A stretch of 64,000 nt of DNA, taken from the NCBI GenBank assembly GCA_937931205.1, contig CALHBF010000015.1:1-64000 (forward strand), read 5' to 3'. Positions within the stretch are counted from its first letter, which is position 1; each line of letters begins with the position of its first letter. Below, piece after piece: positions 1 through 7,767 of this stretch. The position numbers and the translations under genes are program-made. The notes beneath the pieces are model-generated. The model was not told where the DNA came from, searched no databases, and was given only the letters and a program-made list of their open reading frames with translations. This DNA is from an uncultured Bacteriovoracaceae bacterium (GTDB lineage Bacteria; Bdellovibrionota; Bacteriovoracia; Bacteriovoracales; Bacteriovoracaceae).

Positions 1-27
1 AAAAAAGGCACCCATAAGGTGCCTTTT
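1..27 (-). terminator. Rho-independent terminator of rpsU
   Basis: On the minus strand a 6-bp GC-rich stem (GGCACC/GGTGCC, plus-strand 7-12 and 18-23) with a 5-nt loop is followed by a run of six T. It lies 15 nt after the rpsU stop codon, so it ends that transcript. Confidence 0.8.
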
Positions 28-41
28 CTTTGAAGCGTAAA

Positions 42-257
42 TTAGTACTTTGAAGTACGGCGGAAGCGGCTTTCAGTCTTACGACGGCGCTTATCAGCGT
101 TCTCAAGTTTTTCCTTCATTTTAACAGAAGGTTTTTTATACTCAGAGCGAGCGCGATATTCCTTTACGATCCCGTAAGCATCACAAAGACGCTTAAACTT
201 CTTAATAGCTTTTTCCGCTGGGAAACGCTCATCAATAGTAATATGGATAGTAGACAT
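42..257 (-). CDS. rpsU: 30S ribosomal protein bS21
   Basis: A 71-residue, very basic protein of the bS21 family, a small-subunit protein that helps mRNA base-pair with the 16S 3' end at initiation. The sequence begins MSTIHITIDE and ends in an Arg/Lys-rich tail, with the family-typical FPAEKAIKKFKR segment and KPSVKMKEKLENADKRRRK-like helices. An open frame extends 14 codons upstream, but the ATG at 257 has a perfect GGAGGTG Shine-Dalgarno at normal spacing and gives the usual family length. It appears monocistronic, with a promoter-like pair upstream and a terminator downstream. Confidence 0.95.
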   Translation of the reverse strand: MSTIHITIDERFPAEKAIKKFKRLCDAYGIVKEYRARSEYKKPSVKMKEKLENADKRRRKTESRFRRTSKY

Positions 258-318
258 AGAATTCACCTCCTTCTCTCTATCATTCAAGGGCCGAAACAAC
301 CCGATATTTTGGATCTAC

Positions 319-347
319 ACGTTAACTCATTACAATCTTTGAGTCAA
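319..347 (-). promoter_or_regulatory. Putative sigma70 promoter of rpsU
   Basis: On the minus strand TTGACT (347-342) and TAACGT (324-319) are separated by exactly 17 nt and lie about 60 nt upstream of the rpsU start codon. The -35 is a 5/6 match and the -10 is weak (3/6), so the call rests mostly on the -35, the spacing and the position. Confidence 0.4.
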
Positions 348-391
348 CTAATCCCTAGATTACCCTTCAGATTTTTGATAAAGAAATCCAT

Positions 392-1630
392 ATGCAATTA
401 GATGTGTTCACCAATGAAGGCCCAGAAGATAGACCCCTCGCAGCAAAACTGCGTCCAAGAGACCTATCAGACTTCTTTGGCCAAGCAAAAATCCGTGGTC
501 ATTTAACTAACTTACTGAAATCTCCACGTCCGGTTATTTTCTGGGGTCCTCCTGGAACAGGGAAAACGACTCTTGCCCATCTCCTCGCCCAAAACTTAAA
601 CCTTGAGCTTTTTTCTTTCAATGCCGTTACTTCTGGCATTCCTGAGCTAAAAAAAATCATTGCTGAAATTTTCGAGAAGAAAAAAATCTACGGCAAACAA
701 TCGATTCTTTTTATCGATGAGATTCACCGCTTTAATAAATCTCAGCAGGATGCCCTTCTTCCTTATCTGGAAAATGGTGACTTTATTTTTATTGGGGCAA
801 CCACTGAGTATCCTCATACCTCTCTGAATAAAGCACTTATCTCGCGAGTGATGCTTCTCGAACTCACAAAGCTGTCACAAGCTGAGTTAGTGCAAATTCT
901 TGAACGTGGAGCAGATCAGTTAAAGAGAGAGGATTTAAAACCTTATTTAGAGCGAATTGCCGAGCTCTCTAATGGAGATGCCCGCTTTGCTCTTAATCAA
1001 CTCTCTCGTCTTTCAAGCTATGAATCCATCAAAGAAGAAGATGCACAAAAAATCTTGGATGAGATTTTTGAATTTGCTCGGCAGTATGATCGTAATGCTC
1101 AAAGACACTATGAAGTGATTTCAGCTTTTATTAAATCAATCAGAGGCAGTGATCCCGATGCTGCCCTTCTCTATCTGGCCATCATGCTTGATGGTGGTGA
1201 AGATCCAGATTTTATCGCCCGCCGACTGATGATTCTGGCAAGTGAAGACATCGGTCTTGCTAACTCACAGGCCCTGCAAGTAGCGACTAATGCCCATTAT
1301 GTAATTAAGCATATTGGAATGCCGGAAGCACGTATTACACTCAGTCATGCAACAGTGTTTCTTGCCCTTTCCCCTAAATCTAACTCTGTTTATGAGGCGA
1401 TCAATAGTGCCCTTGCTTATGTAGAAAATCATCCCACCATTGATGTTCCTGGCCACTTGAAGAACATCGGTCGTGAAGCAAAGCTTTACAAATATCCTCA
1501 CAGCTATCCGCAAGGCTATGTCGATCAGGCCTATCAAACTGAGCCGCAAAAGTTTTACCAAGCTAAAAGCAATGGTTCAGAAAAAATGATTAACGATCAA
1601 TATCATCAACTGACAAAAAAACGTCTGTAA
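392..1630 (+). CDS. rarA: Replication-associated recombination protein A (RarA/MgsA AAA+ ATPase)
   Basis: A 412-residue AAA+ ATPase of the RarA/MgsA/WRNIP1 family, which acts at stalled replication forks and interacts with SSB. The N-terminus has the family hallmark RPRDLSDFFGQ. Walker A is GPPGTGKTT (about residues 52-60), Walker B is FIDEIHRFNK, and sensor 1 is FIGATTEYP. The C-terminal tetramerisation region carries ASEDIGLANSQ and a typical YPHSYPQGYVDQ-like motif. Length matches the family. It is divergent from rpsU and followed after about 50 nt by a membrane-protein gene with its own strong ribosome site. Confidence 0.95.
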   Translation: MQLDVFTNEGPEDRPLAAKLRPRDLSDFFGQAKIRGHLTNLLKSPRPVIFWGPPGTGKTTLAHLLAQNLNLELFSFNAVTSGIPELKKIIAEIFEKKKIYGKQSILFIDEIHRFNKSQQDALLPYLENGDFIFIGATTEYPHTSLNKALISRVMLLELTKLSQAELVQILERGADQLKREDLKPYLERIAELSNGDARFALNQLSRLSSYESIKEEDAQKILDEIFEFARQYDRNAQRHYEVISAFIKSIRGSDPDAALLYLAIMLDGGEDPDFIARRLMILASEDIGLANSQALQVATNAHYVIKHIGMPEARITLSHATVFLALSPKSNSVYEAINSALAYVENHPTIDVPGHLKNIGREAKLYKYPHSYPQGYVDQAYQTEPQKFYQAKSNGSEKMINDQYHQLTKKRL

Positions 1631-1677
1631 TTTGGCCCTCCACTTGCTCTTACATTAGGAAGATGAAGGAGGTCACT

Positions 1678-2220
1678 ATGACTGAACAAGAACATGTAAC
1701 TCCGCCCGAAGGATTTAAACCGAAAAATTTCACTCAAGTGATCAGTTTAATCGTGGGTGCAGGTCTTTTTGTGATGGGGGCTTCTGGTCTGCTTTATACT
1801 GGCTTTGCCGGACTCCACTTAAGTTGGTTCCACTCCCTTCTCCTTTGTATTGCTGGAGGAGTTCTATTTTATAATGGTGGTTGGAAGGACAACAGTTACT
1901 ACGCCTTCTTATGTTGTCTGATCTTTGGTGCTTTTTTTGGAGGCCTAGGATTGATTGGATTTATTCTTGGAACAGAGGGAGTTCCCACCATTGGACATAC
2001 TGCTAGAGATCCCAATCTTTTTGTGATCAAACAAGGCTTCCTAGAATATGGCAGACTTGATCACATCTTAAATGCCATTGTGGGAATTATTCTGATGGGT
2101 GGAGCACTGGATTGGCAAAGAAGAATGGGAGCAAGCGGTGGTAAGCGTTTAAGGGAAAAGGCCCTAAAGGATGCCAGAGAAGAGAAACGTCACTACAAGC
2201 TGACTCCTCGTCACCAATAA
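1678..2220 (+). CDS. Small four-helix integral membrane protein, unknown function
   Basis: About 180 residues with four hydrophobic segments (roughly residues 19-40, 45-63, 68-92 and 128-145) and a charged C-terminal tail rich in Lys/Arg/Glu, presumably cytoplasmic. The loop between helices 3 and 4 is polar. The ATG at 1678 is chosen because GAAGGAGG lies directly upstream; five extra in-frame codons upstream would include that ribosome site. The helix pattern recalls DUF4383-type membrane proteins, but this was not verified and no function is assigned. Confidence 0.75.
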   Translation: MTEQEHVTPPEGFKPKNFTQVISLIVGAGLFVMGASGLLYTGFAGLHLSWFHSLLLCIAGGVLFYNGGWKDNSYYAFLCCLIFGAFFGGLGLIGFILGTEGVPTIGHTARDPNLFVIKQGFLEYGRLDHILNAIVGIILMGGALDWQRRMGASGGKRLREKALKDAREEKRHYKLTPRHQ

Positions 2221-2228
2221 TTTCCAGC

Positions 2229-2257
2229 AGTCAGGACGGACTAAATCTGTCCTGACT
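2229..2257. terminator. Hairpin after the membrane-protein gene, possible terminator
   Basis: A 9-bp perfect inverted repeat (AGTCAGGAC/GTCCTGACT) with an 11-nt loop begins 9 nt after the stop codon at 2220. The T tract is poor on either side, so it may be a weak terminator or an mRNA 3'-end stabiliser. Confidence 0.4.
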
Positions 2258-2350
2258 CTAAAGAATTTACATACACCCATTGTCAATGGATGACTCGAGC
2301 AGTAAATCTTGCCAACCTTTTTAACCCAGAAAATTTATCCAAGGAACACA

Positions 2351-2590
2351 ATGAAAACTCTTATTGCAGCACTACTTGTATCTACTTCAGCTTTTGCTTT
2401 TGATTACAACACAGAAAGAGAAGTTAGCTATGTTAGCTGGTGTTATGACAACCAAGTAATTGTGAACAACTCTAATAACCAAAACATCGTTCTTGCAGAC
2501 TGCAACCCTCAAGGTCTTACATGTAAAGAACAAGTTCGCCCTCAAGGCAGAGCAATGATCGTAACTGCTAGCTGTAAAAAAGCTAACTAA
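2351..2590 (+). CDS. Small secreted cysteine-containing protein
   Basis: A 79-residue protein with a clear signal peptide: a short basic N-terminus, a hydrophobic core and cleavage expected after SAFAF. The mature part is about 60 residues with four cysteines, compatible with two disulphides in the periplasm or outside the cell. The ATG at 2351 follows an AAGGAA ribosome site; upstream codons in frame would put charged residues ahead of the signal peptide. A strong terminator follows. No family is recognised. Confidence 0.7.
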   Translation: MKTLIAALLVSTSAFAFDYNTEREVSYVSWCYDNQVIVNNSNNQNIVLADCNPQGLTCKEQVRPQGRAMIVTASCKKAN

Positions 2591-2613
2591 GATCTCGCTC
2601 GTATTTATATATG

Positions 2614-2643
2614 AGGCCGGCCGAAAGACTGGCCTTTTTTTTT
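2614..2643 (+). terminator. Rho-independent terminator
   Basis: A 7-bp stem (AGGCCGG/CTGGCCT with one G-T pair) and 8-nt loop followed by nine T on the plus strand, 24 nt after the small secreted protein gene. Confidence 0.8.
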
Positions 2644-2659
2644 GCTAAAAATCGAACAA

Positions 2660-2687
2660 AAAAAGCCCCTCTTAAAGAGGGGCTTCT
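2660..2687 (-). terminator. Rho-independent terminator of lpdA-E2
   Basis: On the minus strand the stem AAGCCCCTC/GAGGGGCTT (outer pairs at 2663-2685) is followed by a T run. It begins about 12 nt after the E2 stop codon and closes the lpdA-E2 transcript. Confidence 0.8.
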
Positions 2688-2697
2688 CATTTTAAAA

Positions 2698-3984
2698 CTA
2701 GATAAGATCTTCGATCTTCATGTTCTCAAGGTGATATTTCACCTGAGCAAGGAACTTAGAACCTAGCTCACCATCGATAATACGGTGATCGTAAGTGTGT
2801 GTTCCATACATCATGTGTCTTACGGCCATAGAATCATCTTCCATTACCATAACACGCTTCTTGATTACACCTGTACAGAAGATACCAACTTGCGGCTGAA
2901 GGATAACTGGAGTTGCAATAAGAGTTCCGAAAGAACCGTTATTTGTGAACGTGTACGTTCCACCAGATAGATCATCCATAGTAAGTTTTTTCGTGCGGGC
3001 CTTGTTAGCTAGAATATCAACTTGGCGAGCAAGACCTGTAAGGTTAAGGTCACCAGCATTCTTGATTACCGGAACAACGAGACCGTTACCAGGAACAGCT
3101 ACAGCACATCCAAGGTTAATGTCTTTTTTCACAACAATGTTATCGCCATCAACTGACGAGTTAACAAGTGGAAGCTCTTTAAGCGCCTGAGCGATAGCAT
3201 AAAGAACGAAGTGTGAGTAAGTAAGGTTGATACCTTCACGTTTCTTGAATTCGTTCTTAATTTTTTCACGTTGTTTCACAAGAGAAGTCATATCGATTTC
3301 ATCGATTGAGTTCACGTGTGGAGAAGTTTGCTTAGAGGCAACCATGTTACGAGCAATAGCTTTTCTCATGTTATCCATAGGGATAATTTCAACACGATCT
3401 TTGCTAGAGTAAACTGGAGCAGCTGGTGCAGCGGCAGCAGGAGCTGGTTTAGCAGCAGCGGCCGGAGCAGAAGTTTTTCCACGGTTAGCAATATAATCTT
3501 CAAGGTCAGACTTGTTTACACGTCCGCCTGCTCCTGAACCTTTAATGTTTGCTAGTTCAGAAAGAGCAATTCCTGCATCTTTTGCCATCGCTTTAACAAG
3601 CGGAGTATAGAAGCGGAAACCTTCTTCATTGTGAGTTTGTACATCAGCTGGAGCTGAAGCAGCAGCAACCGGAGCAGCCTCTTCTTTTTTAGCAGGAGCA
3701 GCAGCTGGTTTTGCAGCTGGGGCAGCTGTAACAGCTGCATTAAGATCATCTTCGATGATCGCAATTGGAAGACCTACGTCAACAGTAGCACCTTCAGGGT
3801 AAAGAAGCTCAACGATCTTCCCTTCAATTGGAGAAGGAATTTCTGATTCAACTTTATCTGTAGAGATCTCAAGAAGGATCGCATCTAGTTCGATTACGTC
3901 ACCTGGGCCTTTATGCCATTTTGTAATAGTACCAGTCGTGATCGACTCTCCCATCTGAGGCATAACAACTTCAATTCTTGCCAT
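2698..3984 (-). CDS. 2-oxo acid dehydrogenase E2 (dihydrolipoamide acyltransferase)
   Basis: A 428-residue E2 subunit that passes an acyl group from lipoyl-lysine to CoA in a 2-oxo acid dehydrogenase complex. Domains in order are an N-terminal lipoyl domain (residues 1-80, lipoylated Lys44 in the TDKVE motif), an Ala/Pro-rich flexible linker, a peripheral-subunit (E3)-binding domain near residues 127-165, a second Ala/Pro linker, and the catalytic trimer-forming domain ending in DHRIIDG (His400, Asp404). It follows lpdA by 25 nt. No E1 gene is adjacent, so the substrate (2-oxoglutarate, pyruvate or branched-chain) cannot be decided here. Confidence 0.9.
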   Translation of the reverse strand: MARIEVVMPQMGESITTGTITKWHKGPGDVIELDAILLEISTDKVESEIPSPIEGKIVELLYPEGATVDVGLPIAIIEDDLNAAVTAAPAAKPAAAPAKKEEAAPVAAASAPADVQTHNEEGFRFYTPLVKAMAKDAGIALSELANIKGSGAGGRVNKSDLEDYIANRGKTSAPAAAAKPAPAAAAPAAPVYSSKDRVEIIPMDNMRKAIARNMVASKQTSPHVNSIDEIDMTSLVKQREKIKNEFKKREGINLTYSHFVLYAIAQALKELPLVNSSVDGDNIVVKKDINLGCAVAVPGNGLVVPVIKNAGDLNLTGLARQVDILANKARTKKLTMDDLSGGTYTFTNNGSFGTLIATPVILQPQVGIFCTGVIKKRVMVMEDDSMAVRHMMYGTHTYDHRIIDGELGSKFLAQVKYHLENMKIEDLI

Positions 3985-4009
3985 AAATATTTCTCCTTAA
4001 AAATAAACC

Positions 4010-5401
4010 TTAATAGTTAAGTGCGCGACCTTTCGCTGCCATCACTGCTTCAGCTAGGAATTCTCCTAGAGTCGGATGCGGGTGAATAGTAGCGAAGATT
4101 TCTTCATCAATACCCTCCATCTGACGGAAAAGAACGTATTCATGAATAAGTTCTGTGGCCTGATTTCCGATGATGTGAGCACCTAGCATCTCACCATGTT
4201 TACCAGTTAGAACTTTAATGAAACCATCTTTCTCATTAGAAGCAATGGCCTTACCATTTGCTTGGAAAGGAACTTTACCAACTTTATACTCAATCCCCTT
4301 CTCTTTAAGAGCGCGTTCAGTGAAACCAACTGAAGCCACTTGAGGTTGACAGTAAGTACATCCAGGGATGTTCATCTTATCAATCGCGTGCGGGTGAAGA
4401 CCTGCAAGATGTTCAGCTGCAACCACACCTTCGTGAGAAGCTGCGTGAGCAAGAAGAGGAGGTCCTGAAACGTCACCGATAGCGTAAACGCCCGGTGCAG
4501 TTGTCTGAAGCATGTTATTTACTTTAATAAAGCCTTTCTCAACTTGAACACCAGCTTTATCTAGACCGTAACCTTCAACAACACCAGTCATACCAACAGC
4601 GATAAGACCGTATTCAAATTTATACTCAACAGATTTTCCGCCCTCTTTCGCAGTGAAAGTAACGTCATTTCCGTTGTTCTTAGCAGTAACACCTTCAATA
4701 CCAAGGTGAAGAGTGATGCCAAGTTTTTTATAGTGTTTCTCTAACTCAACTGAAACTTCTGTATCTTCGATTGGAAGAAGATTTTTTTGCATTTCAAAGA
4801 TATGGACATCTACGCCGAAAGCATTCCAGAAGTAAGCGAACTCAACTCCGATAGCTCCAGCACCAACGATACCAATTGATTTAGGAAGTTTTTCTAATTT
4901 AAGAGCTTCCCAAGCACCGATCAAACGCTTTCCATCGTGCTCTAGACCTGGGAATGATCTGTATTTAGCACCTGTTGCGATAATGATGTTAGCACCTGTT
5001 ACTTCTTCTTTTTTACCATCAGCAGCAGTTACTTCGATAACTTTTGCAGACTTAAAAACACCTTTACCTGAAATAACTTCAATCTTGTTTTTCTTCATAA
5101 GAAAAGCAACACCCTTAGAGATGTTTGAAGCAATTTCATTGGCACGTTTAACAGCAACTGCCCCATCAAGGCCTTTGAGATCAACGTTGATACCAAGAGA
5201 TTTCATATCATGCACTTCGTGAACAGCATGCGCAGATTTAAGAAGAGCTTTTGTAGGAATACACCCGCGGTTAAGACAAACACCACCAAGCTTATCAGCT
5301 TCGATGATTGCTACTTTCTTACCTAATTGAGAAGCACGGATAGCAGCAACATAACCACCAGGCCCAGCACCAAGAACGACCACATCAAATGTTTTGGCCA
5401 T
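4010..5401 (-). CDS. lpdA: Dihydrolipoyl dehydrogenase (E3)
   Basis: A 463-residue flavoprotein that reoxidises dihydrolipoamide with NAD+ in 2-oxo acid dehydrogenase complexes. It shows the FAD-binding GAGPGGYVAA near residue 11, the redox-active disulphide CLNRGC (Cys42/Cys47), an NAD-binding GAGAIGVEFA, the second FAD motif YAIGDVSG, and the C-terminal dimer-interface catalytic pair in HPHPTLGE. Length is typical. It is the first gene of a two-gene operon with the E2 gene. Confidence 0.95.
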   Translation of the reverse strand: MAKTFDVVVLGAGPGGYVAAIRASQLGKKVAIIEADKLGGVCLNRGCIPTKALLKSAHAVHEVHDMKSLGINVDLKGLDGAVAVKRANEIASNISKGVAFLMKKNKIEVISGKGVFKSAKVIEVTAADGKKEEVTGANIIIATGAKYRSFPGLEHDGKRLIGAWEALKLEKLPKSIGIVGAGAIGVEFAYFWNAFGVDVHIFEMQKNLLPIEDTEVSVELEKHYKKLGITLHLGIEGVTAKNNGNDVTFTAKEGGKSVEYKFEYGLIAVGMTGVVEGYGLDKAGVQVEKGFIKVNNMLQTTAPGVYAIGDVSGPPLLAHAASHEGVVAAEHLAGLHPHAIDKMNIPGCTYCQPQVASVGFTERALKEKGIEYKVGKVPFQANGKAIASNEKDGFIKVLTGKHGEMLGAHIIGNQATELIHEYVLFRQMEGIDEEIFATIHPHPTLGEFLAEAVMAAKGRALNY

Positions 5402-5448
5402 AAAAAGAGTCCTTTTGTTTTAAAAAAGTCTAAATGTGCTTGAATATT

Positions 5449-5473
5449 GGTGCAGACGCACCGCATATGTCAA
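5449..5473 (-). promoter_or_regulatory. Putative lpdA promoter with palindrome in the spacer
   Basis: On the minus strand a consensus TTGACA (5473-5468) lies about 70 nt upstream of lpdA. Directly after it is the perfect dyad GGTGC-N4-GCACC (5449-5462), sitting where a -10/-35 spacer would be, followed by AT-rich sequence (AATATT) that could supply the -10. The dyad is operator-like; no regulator is identified. Confidence 0.35.
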
Positions 5474-5531
5474 CGACTGTTCACTCTTTATAGGGTGGAC
5501 TTTGCACAATGAAAAAGTTATAAGACACTCT

Positions 5532-6434
5532 ATGTCAAGAAGTCAGTCTTTACTAGAGTTATCTCAAGGGGAAATTTCCTCCCTGCTGCGTGCATTTCCC
5601 CAAGGGATAGTGGCCGTGGACCTAGAGACAACTGGACTCTCCCCTTTGGTAGATAAAATCATCGAGATTGCGGCCGTAAAACTTGACCAGCATGGCAATG
5701 TTTCAACCTTTCATTCCCTGATTAATCCGCTGATTGATATTCCCGAGTTCACTATCCAATTTCATGGACTCACCAATGAGGATGTCAAAGACGCTCCTAC
5801 CATTAAGAAACCCTTAAAAGAGTTTTGGAGCTTTGTCGAAAAGCTGCCAATGATTGCCCATAATGCGAGCTTTGACTTGGGCTACTTGATTAAAGCAAGC
5901 CACGACTTCTTAGTTGAGTTTCCCGTGGTGGATATTTACGACTCTTGCCGTTTTGCCAGGGCCGTTTATAAAGGTCAGGAGCAAACTCCGGCCAATTTTA
6001 AATTATCTACTCTTTGTGAGTATTTTAAGGTCCCTCTTCAGCATCACGTGGCCATCGAAGACACCTTTGCATGCTTGAAAGTTCAGGCCAACTCCATCAC
6101 ACCTGATACGGATTTAACGGGAATGCTTGAGCGCAGTTTTGTTTTCCGACTATCTCACTTCCAAAAAAGTGAATGTTTTAATTTCTCTACCCGTCTGATC
6201 GGTTTGAAGGATTTAGTTCAGGAAAAGTCATTGGTAACCCTTGATTATCGCGGGGGCTCTAAACTTGGGAAAATTCGCCCCGTCAGACCTATTGGTATGA
6301 TGCCGCTACCACAAGGAGCAGTTTTATTTGCCGAATGTTTGATGAGTGGCATGAACAAATCATTTCTGTTAAAAAAGATTAAAAATTATTCAAAATTAGA
6401 GGCCTGTTATTGGCGTCCAGGAGTCAATTCGTGA
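5532..6434 (+). CDS. DnaQ-family 3'-5' exonuclease (DEDDh)
   Basis: About 300 residues with an N-terminal DEDDh exonuclease domain. Exo I is AVDLETTGL, exo II is MIAHNASFDLGY, and exo III is HVAIEDTFA with the diagnostic His, so the metal-binding acidic residues are intact. The C-terminal 100 residues are of unknown type. Such domains occur in PolIII epsilon, in PolC and as free-standing nucleases. The ATG at 5532 is preferred because the domain begins soon after it, although its ribosome site is poor; an upstream in-frame start would add 32 codons. The stop overlaps the next gene's GTG start, indicating translational coupling. Confidence 0.85.
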   Translation: MSRSQSLLELSQGEISSLLRAFPQGIVAVDLETTGLSPLVDKIIEIAAVKLDQHGNVSTFHSLINPLIDIPEFTIQFHGLTNEDVKDAPTIKKPLKEFWSFVEKLPMIAHNASFDLGYLIKASHDFLVEFPVVDIYDSCRFARAVYKGQEQTPANFKLSTLCEYFKVPLQHHVAIEDTFACLKVQANSITPDTDLTGMLERSFVFRLSHFQKSECFNFSTRLIGLKDLVQEKSLVTLDYRGGSKLGKIRPVRPIGMMPLPQGAVLFAECLMSGMNKSFLLKKIKNYSKLEACYWRPGVNS

Positions 6435-6697
6435 TTACTCGCTTTATAAATAAAAATAATTACAAAGAAAGATTCACTCAATTTCTCATCCTCGTCGCGC
6501 ATCTGGCCCTGCTGCAATGGATTCTCTACACCCTTTACGAAGGTGGCGTTCTTCCTTTTAAAACACTGATGCTTCACTTCTTAGGAATCTCGGTGGCCGG
6601 AGCTCTTCTTATCAGAACATGCGCTTATATCTATAAACGTCAGTATGAAAAAGAACTCAAAGGACAAGAGGCCAATCTTGAGCAACTGGAAAACTGA
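6431..6697 (+). CDS. Small two-helix membrane protein
   Basis: An 88-residue protein with two hydrophobic segments (about residues 16-35 and 42-62) and a charged C-terminal tail. The start is GTG at 6431: AGGAG lies 7 nt upstream and the GTGA overlap joins it to the exonuclease stop. A TTG further upstream (6410) lacks a ribosome site. It is overlapped by the radical SAM gene, so the three genes are probably one transcript. Function unknown. Confidence 0.65.
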   Translation: MITRFINKNNYKERFTQFLILVAHLALLQWILYTLYEGGVLPFKTLMLHFLGISVAGALLIRTCAYIYKRQYEKELKGQEANLEQLEN

Positions 6698-7724
6698 GTT
6701 TCAAAGAGCTTTCAAAAATCTCAATAAGCTTTATGAGTTTCTAGAATGGGATTTATCTCCGGAGATCGAAGCTGTTGCTGCGACCTATTCACTCTTTGTT
6801 CCCTACAATCTGGCCGTAAAAATAAAAAGAACAGGACCTAACTCTGCCTTGGCCCGACAGTTTCTTCCTCATCTTGATGAACTGAATCCTAAGGGATTCA
6901 ACGATCCTATCGGGGATCGCCAGCACTCAAAGAGCGCTCAGATTATTCATCGTTACGATGCCCGTGCTCTCTTCACACCAACAACTGTTTGCCCCGTCCA
7001 TTGCCGTTATTGCTTCAGAAAAAATGAATTGAATCAAGGTGAAGAATTTTTCGATCCTAATTTTGAAGAAACACTCTCTTACTTAAAAAATCATAGTGAG
7101 ATTAATGAGATTATCTTTACCGGAGGAGACCCCTTCACTCTTAGTGATCAAAAAATTGCTTTTTATTTAAATGCTTTTAAGGATATCAGACACATCAAAG
7201 ATATCCGTTTTCATACCCGCTACCCTGTCATCATGCCGGAAAGAATTACTGACGAACTGGTTGAAACCTTAAATTCATTCAAAGAACACTTTCGCACTCT
7301 CAGCATTGCTGTTCATACGAACCATCTCGAGGAATTTGATTCATTTACTGATGAAGCTATAAAAAAACTCGCAGGATTTCAGCTCCTCACTCAGACCGTG
7401 CTTCTTAAAGGCATCAATGACAATACCCAGACTCTGTTTGAGCTCTTTGATCACTGCTTAAATCTTAAGATGAGACCTTATTATCTTCATCATCCTGATC
7501 AGGTAAAAGGCGGAATGCATTTTTATCTGTCACTGGAAGAAGGCAGAAAACTTTTTCAACCTTTAAGAAACCTTTTGCCCGGTTGGGCCCTTCCTCATTA
7601 CATCATCGATATACCCGAGGGACATGGAAAGATTAATGCTTTCAATCCCGAAACCTATCATTACTCAAGTAAACTCATCGGAATTCGTGGGGAGATTATT
7701 TCCTCACCTGAACCCAAAATTTAA
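6678..7724 (+). CDS. Lysine 2,3-aminomutase family radical SAM protein (KamA/EpmB-like)
   Basis: A radical SAM, PLP-dependent aminomutase-family protein. The cluster motif CPVHCRYCF supplies the three Cys of a 4Fe-4S cluster, followed by FTGGDPF for SAM binding. A C-terminal IDIPEGHGK carries the Lys expected to hold PLP, as in KamA. The shape fits either free lysine 2,3-aminomutase or EpmB, which makes beta-lysine for elongation factor P. The TTG at 6678 has AGAGG at 7-nt spacing and gives the family-like N-terminus SNWKTEF; an ATG at 6645 has no ribosome site. No efp or epmA is nearby, so the substrate is open. Confidence 0.8.
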   Translation: MSNWKTEFQRAFKNLNKLYEFLEWDLSPEIEAVAATYSLFVPYNLAVKIKRTGPNSALARQFLPHLDELNPKGFNDPIGDRQHSKSAQIIHRYDARALFTPTTVCPVHCRYCFRKNELNQGEEFFDPNFEETLSYLKNHSEINEIIFTGGDPFTLSDQKIAFYLNAFKDIRHIKDIRFHTRYPVIMPERITDELVETLNSFKEHFRTLSIAVHTNHLEEFDSFTDEAIKKLAGFQLLTQTVLLKGINDNTQTLFELFDHCLNLKMRPYYLHHPDQVKGGMHFYLSLEEGRKLFQPLRNLLPGWALPHYIIDIPEGHGKINAFNPETYHYSSKLIGIRGEIISSPEPKI

Positions 7725-7767
7725 AATTTTTGTTAGAATACTTAAAAGCTATTTTTGAGGTAGACGA

